The position numbers and the translations under genes are program-made. A stretch of 64,000 bases of DNA from Corynebacterium sp. (lineage in GTDB: Bacteria; Actinomycetota; Actinomycetes; Mycobacteriales; Mycobacteriaceae): contig NZ_JAUNLS010000005.1 of NCBI RefSeq assembly GCF_030532325.1, positions 62,001-126,000 on the forward strand, written 5' to 3'. Positions 29,381-39,966 of this stretch are shown here, piece after piece (position 1 is the stretch's first letter; the number at the start of each line of letters is the position of its first letter). The notes beneath the pieces were generated by a model. The model was not told where the DNA came from. It ran no database searches and worked only from the letters and a program-made list of their open reading frames with translations.

Positions 29381-30787
29381 TTAGTAGGGGGCCACGGCGG
29401 AGCGGTGGGCGTCGATAGTCAGCGTCTCGTTGATGGCGGGGAAGGCGCGCTGCGCGCAGTTGGTGCGTGGGCAGGTGCGGCAGCCGGCGCCGATGGGCGT
29501 GGCCGCGGACATGTCGCCCAAGTCCAGGCCTTCGGCGTAGACGGTGCGGTCCGCGTGGCGGGCCTCGCAGCCCAGGCCGATGGCGAAGAGCTTGTTGGTG
29601 TCGTTGTAGCGGCCCTGATGGTGCTGCACGGCGCGTGAAATCCACAGGTAGTTGCGCCCGTCGGGCATCTGCGCGAGCTGGCGGCAGATCACGCCGGGTC
29701 GGGAGAAGGTCTCATAGACGTTCCACAGCGGGCAGGTGCCGCCGGAATTGGAAAAGTGCACGCCGGTGGCTGACTGGCGCTTGGACATGTTGCCGGCGCG
29801 GTCCACACGCACAAAGGTGAAGGGGATGCCGCGCTTGTTGGGGCGCTGCAACGTCGACAAGCGCGAGGCAACCGTCTCATAGCCCACGCCGAAGACCTGG
29901 CAGAGGTATTCCACGTCGTAGCCGGATTTCTCGGCCTCAGCGTGCATCATGGTGTAGGGCATGAGCGTGGCCGCTGCGTAGTAGCTGGCGATGCCGCGCC
30001 GGGCCAGGTTGCGCGAGGCCTCGGAGGTGAAGGGTTCCTCGGCGACGAGCTCGTTGATGGGCTCGCTGGCCTCCAGGAAGCTGAGCTCGGCGGCCATGCG
30101 GAAGGCGCGCTGGCCCACGCCCAGCCGGCTGGCCAGGTGCAGGGTGCCGGTCGCGGCGTCGAAGCGGTGCAGGGTGCCGTCCATCTGCGAGGTGGTGGTG
30201 ACGGTGACGTTGTGGCGGTGAGCTAGGCGCTCGGTAAGGGCCCGCTCGGTCTCCCGGATGCGGAAGGAAGAGACGTCCAGCTCGCCGGCGAGCCTCTCGG
30301 CGTGAAGGTCGAGGTCGTTGAGGTAGTTCTGGCGAGCGTAGAAGAAATCGCGCACCTCGTCGTGCGGCATGGACAGCGCCTGGGCGCCGTCGGTTCGGCG
30401 GTTATCGGTGGCCAGGGAGAGCTTGTCGCGCACGTTGCGGTAGCGGCGGTGGATGTCTACCAGGGTGCGCGCCACGGTGGGGTGGTTGTACACCAGCTCG
30501 GAGAGCTCTTGCAGCTCGACGGGGGAGGGGCAGAGCTCCTTGTCCTGGATGACGTCTTGGATCTCGGCGAGGAGGCGGGAGTCATCGTCACGGGAGAAGA
30601 AGGTGGCATCGACGCCAAAGACCTCTGTAATGCGCAGCAGCACGGGAACGGTGAGCGGGCGGACATCGTGCTCAATCTGGTTGACATAGCTTGCGGAAAG
30701 TCCCAGCGTGGCGGCCAGAGACGCTTGGCTCAAGTCGCGTTCGCGGCGCAGTTGGCGCAGGCGCGAACCCACGTACGTCTTACTCAT
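29381..30787 (-). CDS. ramB: transcriptional regulator RamB
   Basis: Regulator of acetate metabolism B; in C. glutamicum it represses glyoxylate-cycle and acetate genes and its own gene, and affects sdhCAB. The 468-residue protein has an N-terminal XRE-type helix-turn-helix (about residues 8-62, [21 protein letters not shown]), a long central region with an IrrE/ImmA-like domain, and a C-terminal Cys-bearing domain with [13 protein letters not shown] and [16 protein letters not shown]. The start at 30787 ([21 protein letters not shown]) is the family start. Location between lpd and sdhC is the conserved one. Confidence 0.95.
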   Translation of the reverse strand: MSKTYVGSRLRQLRRERDLSQASLAATLGLSASYVNQIEHDVRPLTVPVLLRITEVFGVDATFFSRDDDSRLLAEIQDVIQDKELCPSPVELQELSELVYNHPTVARTLVDIHRRYRNVRDKLSLATDNRRTDGAQALSMPHDEVRDFFYARQNYLNDLDLHAERLAGELDVSSFRIRETERALTERLAHRHNVTVTTTSQMDGTLHRFDAATGTLHLASRLGVGQRAFRMAAELSFLEASEPINELVAEEPFTSEASRNLARRGIASYYAAATLMPYTMMHAEAEKSGYDVEYLCQVFGVGYETVASRLSTLQRPNKRGIPFTFVRVDRAGNMSKRQSATGVHFSNSGGTCPLWNVYETFSRPGVICRQLAQMPDGRNYLWISRAVQHHQGRYNDTNKLFAIGLGCEARHADRTVYAEGLDLGDMSAATPIGAGCRTCPRTNCAQRAFPAINETLTIDAHRSAVAPY

Positions 30788-31190
30788 GTGGGCCACGTTA
30801 CCTGCCGGGCGGCGGCTGTAACAGGATTTTTGCAAGCATTCTGCGAAGCTTTGTAACGTCCCTGCAAAACGTCGTGGCTGAGTTCGCTTGCGTGACGGGT
30901 GTGACGGGGGTGGCTAAACGAAAGTTTGACGGCTAAAGGGGTGGGATAGTCACTCGTGAGATCTCCTGTGATGAACATCATAATCGCCTGCGGAAATACG
31001 CAATGTCCATATTGCGTAAAGGTTAGCGATCAAGGTGACGGGCGTTTCGCGGGAGTGATTCTAAGGCGATCCTAGCCTCAGCAAATTTCTACGGGCAGGG
31101 CGATGAAGAGGAAGCGCCTGGAAATCGCCCAAAATTGAGTGGTGGCCAGCGGGAAAGCCTGCGTAAGGTAAGAGCGACTATGGAGGTGTC
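30788..31190. promoter_or_regulatory. ramB-sdhC divergent regulatory region
   Basis: 403 bp without a gene. Near ramB there are two inverted TTTTGCA words (30829-30835 and, on the minus strand, 30863-30869) resembling the TTTGCAA core of RamB sites, which fits RamB autoregulation. Near the middle is the palindrome at 30997-31018, listed separately. sdhC has a good GGAGGTGTC ribosome site directly before its ATG. Confidence 0.5.
30997..31018. promoter_or_regulatory. TACGCAAT-N6-ATTGCGTA palindrome upstream of sdhCAB
   Basis: TACGCAAT (30997-31004) and ATTGCGTA (31011-31018) are perfect reverse complements separated by 6 bp, the geometry of a dimeric repressor operator. It sits about 170 bp before sdhC. 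The cognate regulator is not identified. Confidence 0.5.
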
Positions 31191-31946
31191 ATGTCTGTAA
31201 GAAATCCTGACCGTGAGGCAATCGCTCACGGCCGCATTACTAATGAAACAATTCGTCCTAAGCCGGGAATTCCGTCCTGGGCTTTGAAACTGACGATGGC
31301 AGTAACCGGCCTGTTCTTCGCTCTCTTCGTTGTTGGCCACATGGCCGGCAACCTGAAGCTGTACCTGCCGGCTCACAACGGCCAGGAGGCGCTCGACGTA
31401 TACGGCGCGTACCTCCGCGACCTCGGCGACCCGCTGATCCCGCACGGCCACCTACTGTGGATCATCCGCATTGTCCTGCTGGCCTGCGTTATCGCCCACA
31501 TCTACGGTGCCTTCGCGCTGACCGCCCGCTCCAAGGCTTCCCGCGGCAAGTTCAAGCGCACCAACCTGATGGGCGGCATGGATGCCTTCGCCGCTAAGAC
31601 CATGCTGGCCACCGGCGCCATCCTGCTGCTCTTCATCATCTTCCACATCCTGGACCTGACCGCTGGTGTCGCTCCGATTGCTCCGGAGTCCTTCGTCCAC
31701 GGTGCGGTGAAGGCCAACATGATTGCTACCTTCTCCCGCTGGCCGGTCACCATCTTCTATGTCCTGGCTATGTGCTGCCTCTTCCTGCACCTGACCCACG
31801 GCATCAAGCTCGCTGCGTCTGATCTGGGCATCACCGGTGCCAAGTGGCGTCAGACCTTCGTCGTCCTGGCCTACATCATCCCGGCCGTCGTGTGCCTGGC
31901 CAACATCGTTATGCCGTTGTCCATCGCCCTGGGCTTGGTCAGCTAA
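31191..31946 (+). CDS. sdhC: succinate dehydrogenase cytochrome b subunit
   Basis: Membrane anchor of respiratory complex II (Bacillus-type, single large cytochrome b subunit). The 251-residue protein has five predicted membrane helices (about 30-52, 88-110, 132-156, 177-205, 222-246) with histidines placed for haem ligation in VVGHMAGN, VIAHIYGAF, IIFHILDL and FLHLTHGIKLA. Ribosome site GGAGG is 5 bp upstream. sdhA follows after 14 bp; sdhC, sdhA and sdhB form one operon. Confidence 0.95.
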   Translation: MSVRNPDREAIAHGRITNETIRPKPGIPSWALKLTMAVTGLFFALFVVGHMAGNLKLYLPAHNGQEALDVYGAYLRDLGDPLIPHGHLLWIIRIVLLACVIAHIYGAFALTARSKASRGKFKRTNLMGGMDAFAAKTMLATGAILLLFIIFHILDLTAGVAPIAPESFVHGAVKANMIATFSRWPVTIFYVLAMCCLFLHLTHGIKLAASDLGITGAKWRQTFVVLAYIIPAVVCLANIVMPLSIALGLVS

Positions 31947-31960
31947 AGGAGTTTTGACCC

Positions 31961-33975
<2,015 letters not shown>

Positions 33976-33976
<1 letters not shown>

Positions 33977-34725
33977 TGAAACTGACACTTGAGATCTGGC
34001 GTCAAGCCGGACCGACGCAAGAAGGCAAGTTCGAGACCGTCCAGGTTAACGACGCCGCCGAGCAGATGTCCATCCTCGAGCTGCTGGACCACGTCAACGA
34101 CGGCCTCATCGAGGCCGGCGCTGAGCCCTTCGCTTTCGCCTCCGACTGCCGCGAGGGCATCTGTGGTACCTGTGGCCTCCTGGTCAACGGCCGCCCGCAC
34201 GGCCCAGGGCAGAACACCCCGGCCTGCCAGCAGCGCCTGTTCCAGTTCAAGGACGGCGACACCATCAAGCTGGAGCCCTTCCGCTCCGCCGCCTACCCGG
34301 TCATCAAGGACATGATCGTGGACCGCTCCAAGCTGGACCACGTCATGGAGCAGGGCGGTTACGTCTCCATGGATGCCGGCACCGCTCCGGATGCTGATAC
34401 CTTGCACGTCAACCACGAGACCTCCGAGTTCGCGCTGGACCACGCAGCCTGCATCGGCTGTGGTGCCTGCGTGGCTGCCTGCCCGAACGGTGCGGCCCAC
34501 CTGTTCACCGGCGCCAAGCTGGTTCACCTCTCCCTCATGCCGCTGGGCAAGGAAGAGCGTGGCCGCCGTGCCCGCAACATGGTCGACGACCTCGAGCAGA
34601 ACTTTGGCCACTGCACCCTCTACGGTGAGTGCGCCGATGTCTGCCCGGCTGGCGTGCCGCTGACCGCTGTGTCTGCTGTCACCCGCGAACGTGCACGGGC
34701 CGCTTTCCGCGGCAAGGACGACTAG
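33976..34725 (+). CDS. sdhB: succinate dehydrogenase iron-sulfur subunit
   Basis: Carries electrons from FAD to the membrane subunit. The 249-residue protein has the [2Fe-2S] cysteines in CREGICGTCG and a later Cys in TPACQQR, then a ferredoxin-type CIGCGACVAACPNGA and a C-terminal CTLYGECADVCPAGVP, giving the second and third clusters. The start codon overlaps the sdhA stop. Completes the sdhCAB operon. Confidence 0.97.
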
Positions 34726-34772
34726 GCTATAGTCATTCACAGGAATAACAGAAACGAGAGAAAGCTTCCGCC

Positions 34773-35141
34773 ATGAGCGATAACCACGCAGTTGCTGATC
34801 ACGCAAGTGAGACGTACCCGGAGTTCTCCGGAAAGATCCAGGACTCTTACATCGAGGGCTACGAGCCCGTCTCCTACGCCGCGCCGCACTCCTCTTTGCT
34901 GCGCACCTCCACGTGGGTTGGCATGGGTCTCATCCTCTCCCTGCTGCCGGCAGCTGGCATGATCATCTGGGGCTGGAGCACCTACCTCTGGCCGGACGGC
35001 ACCGCTGGTGCTGACTACAAGACCTCCCTGGTCTGGGGCATCATCTTCCTAGCCGTCATCCTCGTGGCCGGTGTCTTTGGCATCCGCTACGGCCGCCGTT
35101 ACTACCGCCAGTACCGCAAGGAGACCGGCCGCGTCAACTAG
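34773..35141 (+). CDS. two-span membrane protein downstream of sdhB
   Basis: A 122-residue protein with an acidic soluble N-terminus (about 1-45), two membrane helices (about 47-70 and 88-112) and a basic C-terminus with RYGRRYYRQYRKETGR. It starts 47 bp after sdhB with a GAGAG ribosome site and ends before a strong terminator, so it belongs to or shares the sdh transcript. The C-terminal basic cluster suggests N-in/C-in topology. Function unknown; its constant position suggests a link to complex II or respiration (inference). Confidence 0.75.
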   Translation: MSDNHAVADHASETYPEFSGKIQDSYIEGYEPVSYAAPHSSLLRTSTWVGMGLILSLLPAAGMIIWGWSTYLWPDGTAGADYKTSLVWGIIFLAVILVAGVFGIRYGRRYYRQYRKETGRVN

Positions 35142-35191
35142 CTCGGCTCCTGCAGCCATGAGCTAGCGCGCTAAGTTTCTGTGATAGCGCC

Positions 35192-35239
35192 AACCCCCGC
35201 ACCCCGCTTCGCCGGGTGGCGGGGGTTGCTGCTTTTTCT
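35192..35239 (+). terminator. intrinsic terminator of the sdh operon
   Basis: AACCCCCGC (35192-35200) pairs with GCGGGGGTT (35219-35227) with an inner CCCG/CGGG stem, followed by TGCTGCTTTTTCT. Confidence 0.85.
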
Positions 35240-35302
35240 ACTCAGGCACGCCATACCTAAGCCCCGCGTACTCCCCAAAACCCGTGAGTGAGGATGATCT
35301 CT

Positions 35303-36541
35303 ATGACTTCCCCAATTACTTCTACCGCGCAGGAAAAGCGCAACGCCCGCCGCTTCGTGTGGGCCCAAGGCCTGCAAAGCATCGGTGACCAGATCGTGGC
35401 GGCAAAGACCGTCCTGCCCTGGCTGCTGCAATCCGCCGGCGCGCCGGCCTTCTTCATCGGTTTGCTCGTGCCGATCCGTGAGTCCGGCTCGATGCTCCCG
35501 CAGGCCTCGCTCACCCCGTGGGTGACCTCGCGGGCGCAGCGCAAGGGGATCTGGGTCATGGGCGGCATTGGCCAGGCCATGGCCGCCGCCCTCATGGCCG
35601 TGGCTGCCCTGCTGCTGGAGGGTACGCCCCTGGCCGTGGCGATCCTCGTGCTGCTGGCCGTGCTGGCACTGTGCCGCGCGTTGTGCTCGATTGCCTCCAA
35701 GGATGTGCAGGGCCGCACCATCTCTAAGGGGTCGCGCGGGCAGATCACCGGGCGCGCCACGGAGCTGGGCGGCGCGGCGGCGCTGCTGGTGGGTGTGGGG
35801 CTGTGGTTCCTCACCGGCGATATCGATCTCCTTGTCATCGTGGCGTTGATCGCCGCCGCGGCGTTGTCTTGGGTGGTGGCCTCGGCGATCTTCTGGCGCA
35901 TCGAGGAGCCCGTGGAGGATGCCGAGCAGAGCGAGAGCAACAAGAACGCCGGCATGGCCGATGCCTGGCGCCTGTTTACCGGCAACGCCGACTTCCGCGC
36001 CTTCGTCATCGCCCGCGGCCTGCTGCTGGTCACCGCGCTATCCACGTCCTTCATCGTGGTGCTGGGCCAGGGCAACGGTTCTGACCTGGGCGGGCTGGCC
36101 GCCTTCGTGGTGGCCTCGGGCCTCTCGGCGCTCATTGGCGGGCGCATCAGCGGTATGTGGTCCGATGTCTCCTCCAAGAACGTCATGAGCTACGGCGCGC
36201 TGGTGGGTTCCATTCTGCTCTTCGTGTTGGTGGCCTGCGCTGCGTGGCTGCCGGAGGAGGTCAACGCCTGGGTCTTCCCGGTGGGCTTCCTCCTGGTTAA
36301 CCTCACCCACACCGCGGTGCGCGTGGGCCGCAAGACCTACATCGTGGACATGGCGGAGGGCGATGATCGCACCCGCTACGTTGGCGCGGCCAACACGCTC
36401 ATGGGCTTCATCCTGCTGGGGGTGGGTGCGATCTCCGGTGGCCTGGCCATGCTGGGCCCGGCCTGGGCGCTGATATTCCTGGCCTTCTCCGGGCTGGCGG
36501 GCGTTATGGCCTCCCGTAACCTCAAGGACGTCTCGGCCTAA
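35303..36541 (+). CDS. MFS-family transporter
   Basis: A protein of about 412 residues with ten to twelve hydrophobic helices and a central charged loop (EEPVEDAEQSESNKN, about residues 200-220), typical of the major facilitator fold. The N-terminal part includes FVWAQGLQSIGDQIV and SGSMLPQASLTPWV; a later RVGRKTYIVDMAEGDDRTRYVGAANTLMG resembles MFS efflux-type proteins. In-frame starts at 35288 (GTG), 35294 and 35303 are possible; 35303 is best spaced from GAGTGAGGA. Substrate unknown. Confidence 0.85.
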   Translation: MTSPITSTAQEKRNARRFVWAQGLQSIGDQIVAAKTVLPWLLQSAGAPAFFIGLLVPIRESGSMLPQASLTPWVTSRAQRKGIWVMGGIGQAMAAALMAVAALLLEGTPLAVAILVLLAVLALCRALCSIASKDVQGRTISKGSRGQITGRATELGGAAALLVGVGLWFLTGDIDLLVIVALIAAAALSWVVASAIFWRIEEPVEDAEQSESNKNAGMADAWRLFTGNADFRAFVIARGLLLVTALSTSFIVVLGQGNGSDLGGLAAFVVASGLSALIGGRISGMWSDVSSKNVMSYGALVGSILLFVLVACAAWLPEEVNAWVFPVGFLLVNLTHTAVRVGRKTYIVDMAEGDDRTRYVGAANTLMGFILLGVGAISGGLAMLGPAWALIFLAFSGLAGVMASRNLKDVSA

Positions 36542-36546
36542 GCCCA

Positions 36547-36573
36547 GGGGGCGCCGCGCTTGGCGACGCCCCC
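36547..36573. terminator. GC-rich hairpin between convergent MFS and epimerase genes
   Basis: GGGGGCG (36547-36553) pairs with CGCCCCC (36567-36573), with an inner CC/GG extension. No T-tract on either side; a bidirectional terminator is plausible. Confidence 0.5.
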
Positions 36574-36610
36574 AGCAGCGCCGCTCCCCACGTTGCAGGC
36601 GGCGCCCCAG

Positions 36611-37564
36611 TTAATCCTGCTGGAGGCACCACTCGGCGGCGCGGCGCTGGCCCTCGTTCAGGCACACACGCGGCTCGAATCCTAGAATTCTGCGGGCCTT
36701 GGCAATGCTGTAGCCGCCGGTGCGCCGCATGAGGTAGTGCATGGTGTTGGGGTTGGTCTCGGTGCTTTCGCCGCGGAGCGAGGAGACAGCGGAGATGATC
36801 CCCGATGCACCAATGGCCGCGGCGCTGGGTAGTACGGGGAAGGAGCCGGTCTTGGTGTACGTGGCCAGCGTGCGGAAGAACTCCTTGCAGGTCACCACGG
36901 TGCCGTCCGTGAGATTGAAGATCTCACCGGCGGCCGCAGGCGTCTCCACGGCGGAGGCGATGCCGCGGGCGAGATCATCGATGAAGATGGGTGTGAAGTG
37001 CCCCTTGCCCCACATGGGCAGAGCAAACATCTTCTTCTTCATGGCCTCGTAGGGCAGCTGGGTCCAGGGCCGCGAGCGCGGGCCGTAGACATCACCGGGG
37101 CGGATGATGACTCCCTCGATGTCACCCTTGATCATGGCGTGGTAGACGGGAATCTCTGAGAGCACCTTGGTGTCCATGTAGGCCACGCCGTTGGTGCGGA
37201 TGGGGGAGTCCTCATCGAGCTGCTCGGGTACATCGGGGTAGACCACCACGGAGGAGATATGAACAAAGCGCTTGACGCCTGCGGCCCGGGCGGTATCGAG
37301 AATGCTCTTGGTGCCCTGGACGTTGACCCGGAAGGCCTCCTCGTGGGACATGGCGTAGGAGACCATCGCGGCGGTGTGCACCACGGCGTCGACGTCCTGG
37401 AAGTGCTCCGCGCCGGCGCCGGGCTTGCTTACGTCGGCGGCAAAGATGTTCTGCTCTTCGTGGGCGTGGCGGCCAAGGCCCACCACCTCGTGGCCGCGGG
37501 AGCTGAGTTCTTGGGCCACGGCGGCGCCGATGAATCCGGCCGCGCCAGTGATGAGAACCTTCAT
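36611..37564 (-). CDS. NAD-dependent epimerase/dehydratase (extended SDR)
   Basis: A 317-residue Rossmann-fold protein: glycine motif ITGAAGFIGAAVA at the N-terminus, VHTAAMVSYAMS, ISSVVVYPD, and the catalytic Tyr/Lys in AYMDTKVLSE, then RPGDVYGPRSRP. The layout resembles 3-beta-hydroxysteroid dehydrogenase/isomerase or nucleoside-sugar epimerase families. ATG at 37564 gives the correct short lead; a longer frame crosses the operator-like palindrome. Monocistronic. Substrate unknown. Confidence 0.85.
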   Translation of the reverse strand: MKVLITGAAGFIGAAVAQELSSRGHEVVGLGRHAHEEQNIFAADVSKPGAGAEHFQDVDAVVHTAAMVSYAMSHEEAFRVNVQGTKSILDTARAAGVKRFVHISSVVVYPDVPEQLDEDSPIRTNGVAYMDTKVLSEIPVYHAMIKGDIEGVIIRPGDVYGPRSRPWTQLPYEAMKKKMFALPMWGKGHFTPIFIDDLARGIASAVETPAAAGEIFNLTDGTVVTCKEFFRTLATYTKTGSFPVLPSAAAIGASGIISAVSSLRGESTETNPNTMHYLMRRTGGYSIAKARRILGFEPRVCLNEGQRRAAEWCLQQD

Positions 37565-37590
37565 GGTGGGGACTCCGTCCTGTCGAGGGA

Positions 37591-37622
37591 GCATTGTTTG
37601 AACGATATTGTATGAACAATGC
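37591..37622. promoter_or_regulatory. GCATTGTT-N16-AACAATGC operator-like palindrome upstream of the epimerase
   Basis: GCATTGTT (37591-37598) and AACAATGC (37615-37622) are perfect inverted repeats. On the minus strand a TACAAT box, a plausible -10, lies inside the palindrome, 27 bp before the ATG region, so a TetR-type repressor binding here would block the promoter. No regulator gene is adjacent. Confidence 0.5.
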
Positions 37623-37761
37623 AGCGTAAAGCTGAAGCTACTTCTCAAGCTAGCAGGGGATTTTGCTTGGCGCGCGCGATGCTGCGCGTGCGCATATCCT
37701 TGCCGGTGGAAGTGCCAGCCACTAGAGTGGTTGACATATCACCAAAATAGGAGGAATTCAC

Positions 37762-38199
37762 ATGCTGTCCATTTTCAAGAAGAAGCCCGAGCAGTCCACT
37801 CTGTCCAAGGTCGGCTCCCTGGCTGGCCGTGCCGCTATCCTGCCGCTGTTCATCGTTGGTGCCAAGAACGCACTGGGCTACGCGGAGGGCCTGGGCGGCA
37901 TGACGGAGGCCGCCGCCAAGAAGGCCGGCCTTGGCTCCCTTCCCGTTGCCGGTGAGAGCCTGGTCAAGCTCAACGCCTACGCCCAGATGGGTCTGGGCAC
38001 CACGCTGGCCCTGGGCATCTTCCCCAAGCTCAGCGCCGCTGGCCTGGTGGGCTCCCTGGTTCCGACCACCCTCGTGGGCCACAACTTCTGGGACAAGGAC
38101 GATGAGCAGGAGAAGAACGATCAGAAGCTGCAGTTTGTGAAGAACGCTGCGGTCATCGGTGGCCTGCTTTACATGGCCACTCGCGATAACAAGCGCTAA
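37762..38199 (+). CDS. DoxX-family membrane protein
   Basis: A 145-residue protein with the DoxX layout: after a basic start, AILPLFIVGAKNALGYAE, then AYAQMGLGTTLALGIFPKLSAAGLVGSLVPTTLVGHNFWD (the conserved HxFW region), and a final hydrophobic segment NAAVIGGLLYMATRD. Four membrane segments. ATG at 37762 follows an ideal AGGAGG. A terminator-like hairpin follows at 38223. DoxX proteins interact with thiol and oxidative-stress systems in mycobacteria; here the role is unknown. Confidence 0.88.
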   Translation: MLSIFKKKPEQSTLSKVGSLAGRAAILPLFIVGAKNALGYAEGLGGMTEAAAKKAGLGSLPVAGESLVKLNAYAQMGLGTTLALGIFPKLSAAGLVGSLVPTTLVGHNFWDKDDEQEKNDQKLQFVKNAAVIGGLLYMATRDNKR

Positions 38200-38222
38200 A
38201 GAGAGTGACTCCGGGTATGAGA

Positions 38223-38263
38223 CAAGGAGGGTAGGGCTGTTGCTCTGCCCTCCCTTCTATGTG
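38223..38263 (+). terminator. terminator-like hairpin after doxX
   Basis: AAGGAGGGTAGGGC faces GCCCTCCCTT with one bulge and a short loop, followed by CTATGTG. The T-tract is weak. Confidence 0.55.
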
Positions 38264-38297
38264 ATTGTGCTGACTAAGCGGGGCTAAGCTACCGGGT

Positions 38298-38651
38298 ATG
38301 GACAGGCATCGAGAGACCCCTACGGAAGGGGCCGGGAGTCGGAAGGCGATTGCAGGGCGCAAAGGCGGGCAAGAAGCCTCACGGCGATGGCGAGATGATC
38401 CCCAAGGGGAGTATGCAAAAGCGCAGCGTAAGAAGTTAGCCGCCGCAAATCGGGCCAGAGCACGCGATGCGTCCTTGGTAAAGGCTTTTGTGCAAATGCT
38501 TATCCTCGATGCCAGAGCAAGGGGGGTGCCCGACCCTTCTACGAGGGCGTTGGCGGCTGAATGCGGCCTTTCGCAGGTGCGGATCAGACAGATCCGTAAA
38601 GAGCTGGGACTGGCGGCGCCGAAAGGGCGCCCAAAAAAGATAAGGCCGTAA
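38298..38651 (+). CDS. basic helix-turn-helix DNA-binding protein
   Basis: A 117-residue, very basic protein. The N-terminal half (RKAIAGRKGGQEASRRW, then EYAKAQRKKLAAANRARAR) is Arg/Lys/Ala-rich; the C-terminal half has a clear helix-turn-helix, STRALAAECGLSQVRIRQIRKELG (split across residues about 78-102). The Gly-Arg-Lys-Gly-Gly lead resembles small proteins found on actinobacterial plasmids next to replication genes, suggesting acquired origin, but I cannot assign a family. The start lies near a TAAGCT box at leaderless spacing. It is upstream of the secreted bacteriocin-like gene and could regulate it (inference). Confidence 0.65.
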   Translation: MDRHRETPTEGAGSRKAIAGRKGGQEASRRWRDDPQGEYAKAQRKKLAAANRARARDASLVKAFVQMLILDARARGVPDPSTRALAAECGLSQVRIRQIRKELGLAAPKGRPKKIRP

Positions 38652-38657
38652 GCAGGT

Positions 38658-38676
38658 TAAAATTAGCCTAAGCTGC
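38658..38676. promoter_or_regulatory. DtxR-box-like sequence
   Basis: TTAGCCTAA (38663-38671) equals the core of the DtxR/IdeR consensus, and 14 of the 19 consensus positions match by eye. It lies 240 bp before the secreted protein gene, far for direct control, so iron regulation is only a suggestion. A TATAAA box, closer to that gene, is at 38817-38822. Confidence 0.3.
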
Positions 38677-38907
38677 GGGAGTGAATCGCGGTGCGACGTG
38701 AATTTGTACTCGTTACCTGCTGCTTAGTTTTTAGTTCTCACGGATTTTTCTGCTTACGGCGGCTGCATTAAATAATAAAAAGCCCCAGTTAGGGTGTGTA
38801 CGAAAGGGTATTTCGTTATAAAAGGGGGGGTAGAGCGCTTTTTAAATACCCTGGGGTTTGTCGGGGATAAAAAGAACCCCGAGAAATGTTGATTGCTAAG
38901 GGGAGAA

Positions 38908-39507
38908 ATGAAGATCGGACGTGTGAGTGCAGGCACGGCAGCTGTAGTGATGGCGTTGTCAGGTCTGTTCGCGCCTGTTGCAGCTGCATCAGAGCATGGT
39001 GCAGGGAGCGTAGATTCGGCAACTACTGACATCGCGGGCGGGAATCGTTTCTCAAAGGAAAAGGTTTTGGCTGTAGGTGCTGACGGTATCGTCCGAAAAA
39101 TTGTCACGAAAGACAATGGCGAAGGAGGGGACAATACGCTAGCGAATAAGTTGGAGCTGGCCAAGGGAGACACAGTGGAGATCTCCGACGACGCCCAGGT
39201 AGCCACTGTGCGGCAAGCAGATGGCAGCGTGCTGGGCGAGTTTGTTGCCCCAGTAATGAATGTCGGGGGCTCTGAGGTGCAAGGGCAGTTCGCATATGAA
39301 GATGGCAACCTCTTGACTACGTTTAAAGACGATGTATTTGTTCCCTACGGCTGCTGGCAGGGCACTACTGCAAAGTGGACTTGGCGCGTGGCAGCAGGAC
39401 TTGCTTGTGGAGCGTTGGGGGTTGTCTCGGTCCCTGGTGGCTTTGCATGTGGTCTAGGAGCAGCAGGTGCTGAAGACGCGATGGATATTGATGGGCACGC
39501 TTGCTAG
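38908..39507 (+). CDS. secreted precursor with Cys-rich hydrophobic C-terminus, bacteriocin-like
   Basis: A 199-residue exported protein. Signal peptide at residues 1-28 (cleavage near PVAAAS). A polar middle part (about 30-145) reads like a small beta-rich propeptide or immunity-type domain with VLAVGADGIVRKIV. The last 50 residues differ sharply: four Cys (GCWQG, GLACGA, GFACGL, GHAC) around a Gly/Ala/Val-rich hydrophobic stretch. This resembles precursors of halocin C8-type and related bacteriocins, where the C-terminal Cys-rich hydrophobic peptide is the toxin. Start ATG 38908 follows AAGGGGAG. A small two-span membrane protein follows after 98 bp. Base composition is lower in GC than the flanks, suggesting acquisition. 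Identity as a bacteriocin is inferred. Confidence 0.6.
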   Translation: MKIGRVSAGTAAVVMALSGLFAPVAAASEHGAGSVDSATTDIAGGNRFSKEKVLAVGADGIVRKIVTKDNGEGGDNTLANKLELAKGDTVEISDDAQVATVRQADGSVLGEFVAPVMNVGGSEVQGQFAYEDGNLLTTFKDDVFVPYGCWQGTTAKWTWRVAAGLACGALGVVSVPGGFACGLGAAGAEDAMDIDGHAC

Positions 39508-39605
39508 AGCTGCCTTAGGGAAGAGCTTTCACAAGTCATGGCCGATTTCCCATATGACTCGAGCCAGAAGGTGGATTCACCTGAGAGAAGAAAAGGATAG
39601 ATCAG

Positions 39606-39830
39606 ATGAGCAAGTTTAATGATCCGAAGTCTGTTATTCGAAGTGTCGTTTCGGTTTTATTGGGCATAGCAGCCTACTGCGTCATCGTAGCGCCACTGTT
39701 TAAGAGCGGTGCTTACTGGGAGAACGTCAAGGAAACCTATGCGTCGGTAGGTGTAGGGCTGAGCACCGCGGTGCTCGTAATCGGTGTGGTATGGCTAGTA
39801 TTCCTCAGCGTGCGCAATAAGGGGAAGTAG
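39606..39830 (+). CDS. small two-span membrane protein, possible immunity protein
   Basis: A 74-residue protein with two membrane helices (about residues 10-32, VVSVLLGIAAYCVIVAPLF, and 46-68) and charged ends (MSKFNDPK, RNKGK). Ribosome site AAAAGGAT precedes the ATG. It follows the bacteriocin-like precursor on the same strand at 98 bp and shares its lower GC content. Small multi-span proteins of this kind commonly protect bacteriocin producers; here that is inference from context only. Confidence 0.6.
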   Translation: MSKFNDPKSVIRSVVSVLLGIAAYCVIVAPLFKSGAYWENVKETYASVGVGLSTAVLVIGVVWLVFLSVRNKGK

Positions 39831-39966
39831 CTCGTACGAGGCCAAAACTGGGGTTCTGTTTCAATGGGTATGCAATGCCTATTGCCAGAAATGATCGCCC
39901 ATGCTCTAGCGTTGCAGAGTAAGGCTTTCGCATCACTTCTGGTTGCAACACTTCAAGGAGAACCCC

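Noticed and set aside
38840..38885. possible terminator on the minus strand before the bacteriocin-like gene
   Set aside because: CGGGG/CCCCG stem with an A/T loop is short and no minus-strand gene ends there.
39538..39600. 20-residue ORF between the bacteriocin-like gene and the small membrane protein
   Set aside because: No ribosome site and no distinctive composition; it overlaps the leader of the next gene.
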